From contig CAMDRL010000034.1 in assembly GCA_945906835.1 (NCBI GenBank), positions 1 to 10,826 of the forward strand: 10,826 nt of DNA. Reading direction: 5' to 3'. The notes beneath the pieces were generated by a model. That model was not told where the DNA came from, made no database searches, and was given only the letters and a program-made list of their open reading frames with translations. A program made the translations under genes and the position numbers. Source of the stretch: Rickettsia typhi. GTDB taxonomy: Bacteria; Pseudomonadota; Alphaproteobacteria; Rickettsiales; UBA1997. Below are positions 6,971-10,826 of the stretch, in pieces. The stretch's first letter is position 1. Each line of letters begins with the position of its first letter.

Positions 6971-7017
6971 TGAAGATGCTAAAAAAGACCAAAGACAATC
7001 CAAAAAAATAATTAAAA

Positions 7018-9681
7018 ATGACAACAGAAAAAAAATTCGTTTATTCATTCGGTGATGGTAAATCTGAAGGTGATGCTTCAATGAAAAATCTTCTTGGTGG
7101 AAAAGGTGCAAATTTGGCAGAAATGTCAAAAATGGGTTTACCAGTTCCTCCAGGATTTACCATTTCAACCGATTTTTGCGATTTTTATTACAAAAATAAT
7201 AAAGAATTTCCTGTTTCTTTAAGAAATGAAGTAACCAAAGCTATTGTTGAAATTGAGAAAAAAATTGGTTCTAATTTTGGCGATGAAGAAAATCCTCTTT
7301 TATTTTCTGTGCGTTCAGGAGCAAGAGCTTCAATGCCTGGTATGATGGACACAGTTTTAAACTTAGGATTGAACGACAAAACAGTTTTAGCTCTTGCTAA
7401 AAATAGTGGCAATAAACGCTTTGCTTTTGACTCTTATCGTCGTTTTGTGCAGATGTATTCTGATGTGGTTTTGGAAGTTGATCATTACAACTTCGAAGTA
7501 ATTTTAGATGAGAAAAAACATGAATTTGGGGCAAAATCTGATACTGATTTAACTGCAGATCAGTTGGAAATAATCACCAATCTTTTTAAAGCAAAAGTTA
7601 AAGAAGAGTTAGGTCGTGAATTTCCGCAAGATGTAAATGAACAGCTTTGGGGTGCGGTTTCTGCTGTATTCGCTTCTTGGATGAATGATCGCGCTATTAC
7701 CTATCGTCATTTAAATAATATTCCAGCTGAGTGGGGAACTGCGGTTAATGTGCAGTCAATGGTGTTTGGTAACATGGGAGATACTTCTGCAACTGGTGTG
7801 GCATTTACTCGTAATCCATCAACTGGTACAAAAGAACTTTACGGTGAATATTTAATAAATGCTCAAGGCGAAGATGTGGTTGCGGGAATTAGAACTCCGC
7901 AATCAATTACCATTAGTGGTAAAGAACAACTGGGCTCAAAACTTCCTTCAATGGAAGAATCTATGCCAGTAGTTTTTGCTGAATTAGTGCAAATTTACAA
8001 TAAGCTAGAATTACATTATCGTGATATGCAAGATATTGAATTCACAGTTCAGAACAACAAATTATGGATGTTGCAAACTCGTAATGGCAAAAGAACAGCG
8101 CATGCTGCGGTTAAAATTGCTGTTGATATGGTTGATGAAAAATTAATCGATAAAAAAGAAGCCTTAAAACGCATTGATCCAGCAAGTTTAGATCAACTTC
8201 TTCACCCAACTCTTGACCCTAAAGCTAAAGTGCAAGTGATTGCTAAAGGTCTTCCAGCTTCACCGGGTGCAGCTTCTGGTATTGTGGTTTTCACTTCTGC
8301 GGAAGCTGAAAAAAGATCAGAAAATGGTGATAAAGTTATTTTAGTTCGCGTTGAAACAAGCCCTGAAGACATTAAAGGTATGCATGTTTCACAAGGAATT
8401 TTAACTGCAAGAGGTGGCATGACTTCTCACGCGGCAGTTGTGGCTCGTGGCATGGGAACTCCTTGCGTTTCTGGCGCGGCTGGGGTTGTGGTTGATCATA
8501 GAGGTAATTTTTTTACTGCTGGTGGCGTAAAAGTTAAAGAAGGCGAAACCATTACAATCAATGGTTCAACTGGTGATGTTATTCTTGGTTTAGTTCCAAC
8601 TTTAAAACCAAATTTATCAGATGATTTTCAAACAATTATGAAATGGGCTGATGAAGTTAGAGTTTTAAAAGTTCGTACTAATGCTGAAACTCCACTTGAT
8701 TGCCAGACCGCGCGTGATTTTGGCGCTGAAGGAATTGGCCTATGCAGAACTGAACACATGTTCTTTAGTGAAGATCGTATCATTTCTGTGCGCGAAATGA
8801 TTTTGGCCGAAACTCTTGATGGTAGAAAAAAAGCTCTGGCAAAATTATTGCCAATGCAGCGCAAAGATTTTGTTGAGATCTTTAAAATTATGGCAGGACT
8901 TCCTGTTACAATTCGTTTACTTGATCCACCGCTTCATGAATTCTTGCCTCATAAAGATCATGAAATTGCTGAAGTTGCTAAGGCTGTGGGTGTTGAGATT
9001 GACTATGTAAAATATCGTACTAATCAACTTCAAGAGCAAAACCCTATGCTTGGACATCGCGGTTGTCGTTTAGGGATTTCTTATCCAGAAATTTACGAAA
9101 TGCAAGCCAGAGCAATTTTTGAAGCAGCTTCAATTGTAAAAAAAGAAACAAAAGAAGAAGTGCTTTTGGAAATCATGGTCCCTTTAGTTGCAACCAGAAA
9201 AGAATTACAAATTTTAAAAAATTTGATTGTTGAAACTGAAAAATCAGTTGAAGCAGAGCAAGGTATTAAATTGCAATATTTAGTTGGCACCATGATTGAA
9301 TTGCCAAGAGCAGCTTTACTTGCTGATCAAATTGCCAATGAAGCAGAATTTTTTAGCTTTGGAACTAACGATTTAACTCAAACTACTTTTGGATTATCTC
9401 GCGATGATTCTTCAAGCTTTTTAGGTCATTATCAAAAAGCAGGAATTTTAGAAAAAGATCCATTTGCTGAATTAGATCAAGAAGGAGTTGGTGAATTAAT
9501 AAAAATTGCTGCTCAAAAAGGCAAGGCAACTCGCAAAGATATTAAACTTGGAATATGTGGTGAACATGGCGGAAACCCAGCTTCAATTGAGTTTTGCCAT
9601 AAAATAGGCTTAAATTATGTAAGTTGTTCTCCATACAGAGTTCCAATTGCAAGGCTTGCCGCCGCCAGAGCAGCGTTGTAA
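7018..9681 (+). CDS. ppdK: Pyruvate, phosphate dikinase
   Basis: Cytoplasmic enzyme that interconverts pyruvate, ATP and phosphate with phosphoenolpyruvate, AMP and pyrophosphate. The 887-residue length is normal. Domains in order: an N-terminal nucleotide-binding domain (to about residue 370) with GGKGANLAEM and SVRSGARASMPGMMDTVLNL; a swivelling phosphohistidine domain with TARGGMTSHAAVVARGMG, where H471 is the phosphorylated histidine; and a C-terminal PEP/pyruvate barrel with GIGLCRTEHMFF (R577) and GICGEHGGNP (C847). H471, R577 and C847 sit at a constant offset of 16 from Clostridium symbiosum H455, R561 and C831, so all catalytic groups are present. MTTEKKFVYSFGDG is a typical start and fixes ATG 7018; the A/T-rich leader has no clear ribosome-binding site. 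It faces the same way as glyS but is separated from it by about 1 kb of decayed DNA. In rickettsia-like cells it could serve PEP formation or pyrophosphate use; direction is not shown by sequence. Confidence 0.97.
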   Translation: MTTEKKFVYSFGDGKSEGDASMKNLLGGKGANLAEMSKMGLPVPPGFTISTDFCDFYYKNNKEFPVSLRNEVTKAIVEIEKKIGSNFGDEENPLLFSVRSGARASMPGMMDTVLNLGLNDKTVLALAKNSGNKRFAFDSYRRFVQMYSDVVLEVDHYNFEVILDEKKHEFGAKSDTDLTADQLEIITNLFKAKVKEELGREFPQDVNEQLWGAVSAVFASWMNDRAITYRHLNNIPAEWGTAVNVQSMVFGNMGDTSATGVAFTRNPSTGTKELYGEYLINAQGEDVVAGIRTPQSITISGKEQLGSKLPSMEESMPVVFAELVQIYNKLELHYRDMQDIEFTVQNNKLWMLQTRNGKRTAHAAVKIAVDMVDEKLIDKKEALKRIDPASLDQLLHPTLDPKAKVQVIAKGLPASPGAASGIVVFTSAEAEKRSENGDKVILVRVETSPEDIKGMHVSQGILTARGGMTSHAAVVARGMGTPCVSGAAGVVVDHRGNFFTAGGVKVKEGETITINGSTGDVILGLVPTLKPNLSDDFQTIMKWADEVRVLKVRTNAETPLDCQTARDFGAEGIGLCRTEHMFFSEDRIISVREMILAETLDGRKKALAKLLPMQRKDFVEIFKIMAGLPVTIRLLDPPLHEFLPHKDHEIAEVAKAVGVEIDYVKYRTNQLQEQNPMLGHRGCRLGISYPEIYEMQARAIFEAASIVKKETKEEVLLEIMVPLVATRKELQILKNLIVETEKSVEAEQGIKLQYLVGTMIELPRAALLADQIANEAEFFSFGTNDLTQTTFGLSRDDSSSFLGHYQKAGILEKDPFAELDQEGVGELIKIAAQKGKATRKDIKLGICGEHGGNPASIEFCHKIGLNYVSCSPYRVPIARLAAARAAL

Positions 9682-9755
9682 GATTTTATGAACAAAAATA
9701 ATACTTTCACATGTTTTATGCTTTTGAGCTAGAGTTTAGGCAAAAGATTTTTTAA

Positions 9756-9836
9756 CTTCGAATTTTTGGTAAAAATTTACTCGAAGAATAACGCTGTATC
9801 ACCTGATACAGCTTATATTATTCGTCGCAATTTTTT
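9756..9836 (+). terminator. Two adjacent hairpins after ppdK, possible terminator
   Basis: Hairpin one: CTTCGA (9756-9761) with TCGAAG (9781-9786), containing AATTTTT GGT AAAAATT (9761-9777). Hairpin two: GAATAA and GCTGTATCA (9786-9801) pairing with TGATACAGC and TTATTC (9804-9823). A run of six T's at 9831-9836 follows eight bases later. The second hairpin plus T-run could end the ppdK transcript, but the gap before the T's is longer than usual, and the pair may instead be another palindromic repeat. Nothing else is recognisable in 9682-9877. Confidence 0.45.
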
Positions 9837-9877
9837 CTCAAAACTTCTTAGTTAGAAATATGCAAGATTAGCTTAGT

Positions 9878-10018
9878 ATGCTATATAAAAGCCTTGATGT
9901 TAAATTTGACATGATTGAAGCGGCGATTAGCCAAAATGAAGAGCGAATAAAAGAGGCGCCTCTTTATGTTGGTGATCTTTGCTCTGGGTTTTTGAAAGAT
10001 ATCAAAAAAGAAGAATAA
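9878..10018 (+). CDS. Small ORF of unknown function, 46 residues
   Basis: ATG at 9878 opens 46 codons ending TAA at 10016-10018. The peptide begins MLYKSLDVKFDMIEAAISQN and has EERIKEAPLYVGDLCSGFL towards its end; it is mostly charged and probably helical, with no signal peptide or membrane segment. I do not recognise it. Its composition is protein-like (no low-complexity A/T run, sensible codon use), unlike the neighbouring spacer. It lies 125 bases before the helicase gene on the same strand. It could be a real small gene, for example a helper of the following locus, or the surviving tail of a decayed larger gene. No ribosome-binding site is evident. Confidence 0.4.
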   Translation: MLYKSLDVKFDMIEAAISQNEERIKEAPLYVGDLCSGFLKDIKKEE

Positions 10019-10143
10019 TTAAATTGAGTTGCTTCAAAATAAAAAATCACCACGAAGCTTCAGATTCGTTGAAAATTGAGAAGTTAGTAATATTCTGTAA
10101 ATAATAATAAAACTTCTTAAACAATGATTAAGCTATCTTTTTG

Positions 10144-10826
10144 ATGAAAGGAATCACTCAATATCACGCCAAATATTTCACTGGCGAACTTACAAAAAGA
10201 TGCCCTTCTGACAGTTTAGAAAAACTTTCCGCAACACTTTCAAACGCTCAAGTTGATCTTAATCCTCATCAAATTGAAGCGGCGCTTTTTGCTTTTAAAT
10301 CTCCTTTGTCAAAAGGCGCAATTTTGGCGGATGAAGTGGGGCTTGGAAAAACAATCGAAGCGGGTTTGGTGCTTTCGCAAAAATGGGCGCAGCGCCAAAG
10401 AAAAATTCTTTTGATAACTCCTTCAAGCCTTAGAAAACAATGGAGTTTAGAGCTTCAAGAAAAATTCTTTTTGCCTTCAATAATTTTAGAAGCCAAATCT
10501 TTTAACGAAGCCATAAAACAAGGAAATTTAAATCCTTTTGCTCAAGAAAATGCGGTGATTATTTGTTCTTATCATTTTGCCAAATCTAAATCGCCCTACA
10601 TTAAAAAAACTAGTTTTGATCTAGTGGTAATTGACGAAGCTCACCGACTAAGAAATGTCTATAAAACCAGCAGCAAAATTGCCCGCGAAATAAAAGACGC
10701 AGTTCAAGAATATCCAAAATTATTACTCACCGCCACACCGCTGCAAAATTCTTTGTTAGAATTATACGGGCTGGTCAGCATTATCGACGAGCATGTTTTT
10801 GGCGATTTAAACAGCTTTAAATCGAA
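10144..10826 (+). CDS. SNF2-family DNA helicase/translocase, N-terminal part (runs off the right edge)
   Basis: The first 227 codons of a superfamily 2 ATPase that moves along double-stranded DNA. Motif I (Walker A) is ADEVGLGKTIEAG at about residues 62-74 with K69. Motif II is DEAH at 164-167 in VVIDEAHRLRN. Motif III is TATPLQN at 196-202, followed by ELYGLVSIIDEHVFGD, the RapA/DrmD-like SNF2 pattern. SSLRKQWSLELQEKF (motif Ia region) lies between. ATG 10144 gives MKGITQYHAKYF; TTG 10141 is an alternative. From memory, near-identical helicases often sit in operons with a DUF4391 protein, a DNA methyltransferase and a type III-like restriction helicase, so a defence or restriction role is plausible. 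The partner genes would be to the right and cannot be checked here. The second helicase lobe is outside the window. Confidence 0.92.
   Translation, partial: MKGITQYHAKYFTGELTKRCPSDSLEKLSATLSNAQVDLNPHQIEAALFAFKSPLSKGAILADEVGLGKTIEAGLVLSQKWAQRQRKILLITPSSLRKQWSLELQEKFFLPSIILEAKSFNEAIKQGNLNPFAQENAVIICSYHFAKSKSPYIKKTSFDLVVIDEAHRLRNVYKTSSKIAREIKDAVQEYPKLLLTATPLQNSLLELYGLVSIIDEHVFGDLNSFKS

Noticed and set aside
7188..9293. Several short ORFs on both strands inside ppdK
   Set aside because: They are shadows of a complete, catalytic-residue-intact PPDK reading frame.

Overview
This AT-rich window looks like a chromosomal stretch from an alphaproteobacterium of the Rickettsiales type or a close host-associated relative. 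Three things suggest this: a eukaryote-like (type 2) isoleucyl-tRNA synthetase; glyS followed at a distance by ppdK, an alphaproteobacterial neighbourhood as I recall it; and many short palindromic repeats, two of them inserted in frame inside a coding gene, as described for Rickettsia palindromic elements. The taxon is inferred from memory of families, not from a search.

Layout, left to right. Positions 1-2168 (minus strand) hold the N-terminal 722 codons of ileS, whose frame stays open through two palindromic insertions (621-742 and 1234-1310). A 226-base divergent intergenic region carries a 59-base imperfect palindrome (2199-2257). On the plus strand follow hom (homoserine dehydrogenase, 2395-3669), another palindromic element (3678-3761) and glyS (glycyl-tRNA synthetase beta subunit, 3800-5968). 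Between glyS and ppdK is about 1 kb of decayed DNA. It holds the remains of an AlkC-like DNA alkylation repair gene (6087-6878), broken by two frameshifts, a stop codon and a 161-base MITE-like inverted-repeat element (6255-6415). The MITE sits where the middle of the gene is missing. A further palindrome lies at 6922-6970. ppdK (pyruvate, phosphate dikinase, 7018-9681) is intact. After it come a two-hairpin region (9756-9836), a 46-codon ORF of unknown function (9878-10018) and the first 227 codons of a SNF2-family helicase (10144 to the window end).

The intact genes are housekeeping: two tRNA-charging enzymes, one step of threonine/methionine synthesis, and interconversion of pyruvate and phosphoenolpyruvate. 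They do not form one pathway. The helicase is probably the edge of an accessory, defence-like cluster that continues outside the window. The most notable content is the repeat load: at least six distinct palindromic or inverted-repeat elements in under 11 kb, two translated within an essential enzyme and one sitting at the breakpoint of a dead DNA-repair gene. I found no rRNA, tRNA, CRISPR array or complete transposase gene.
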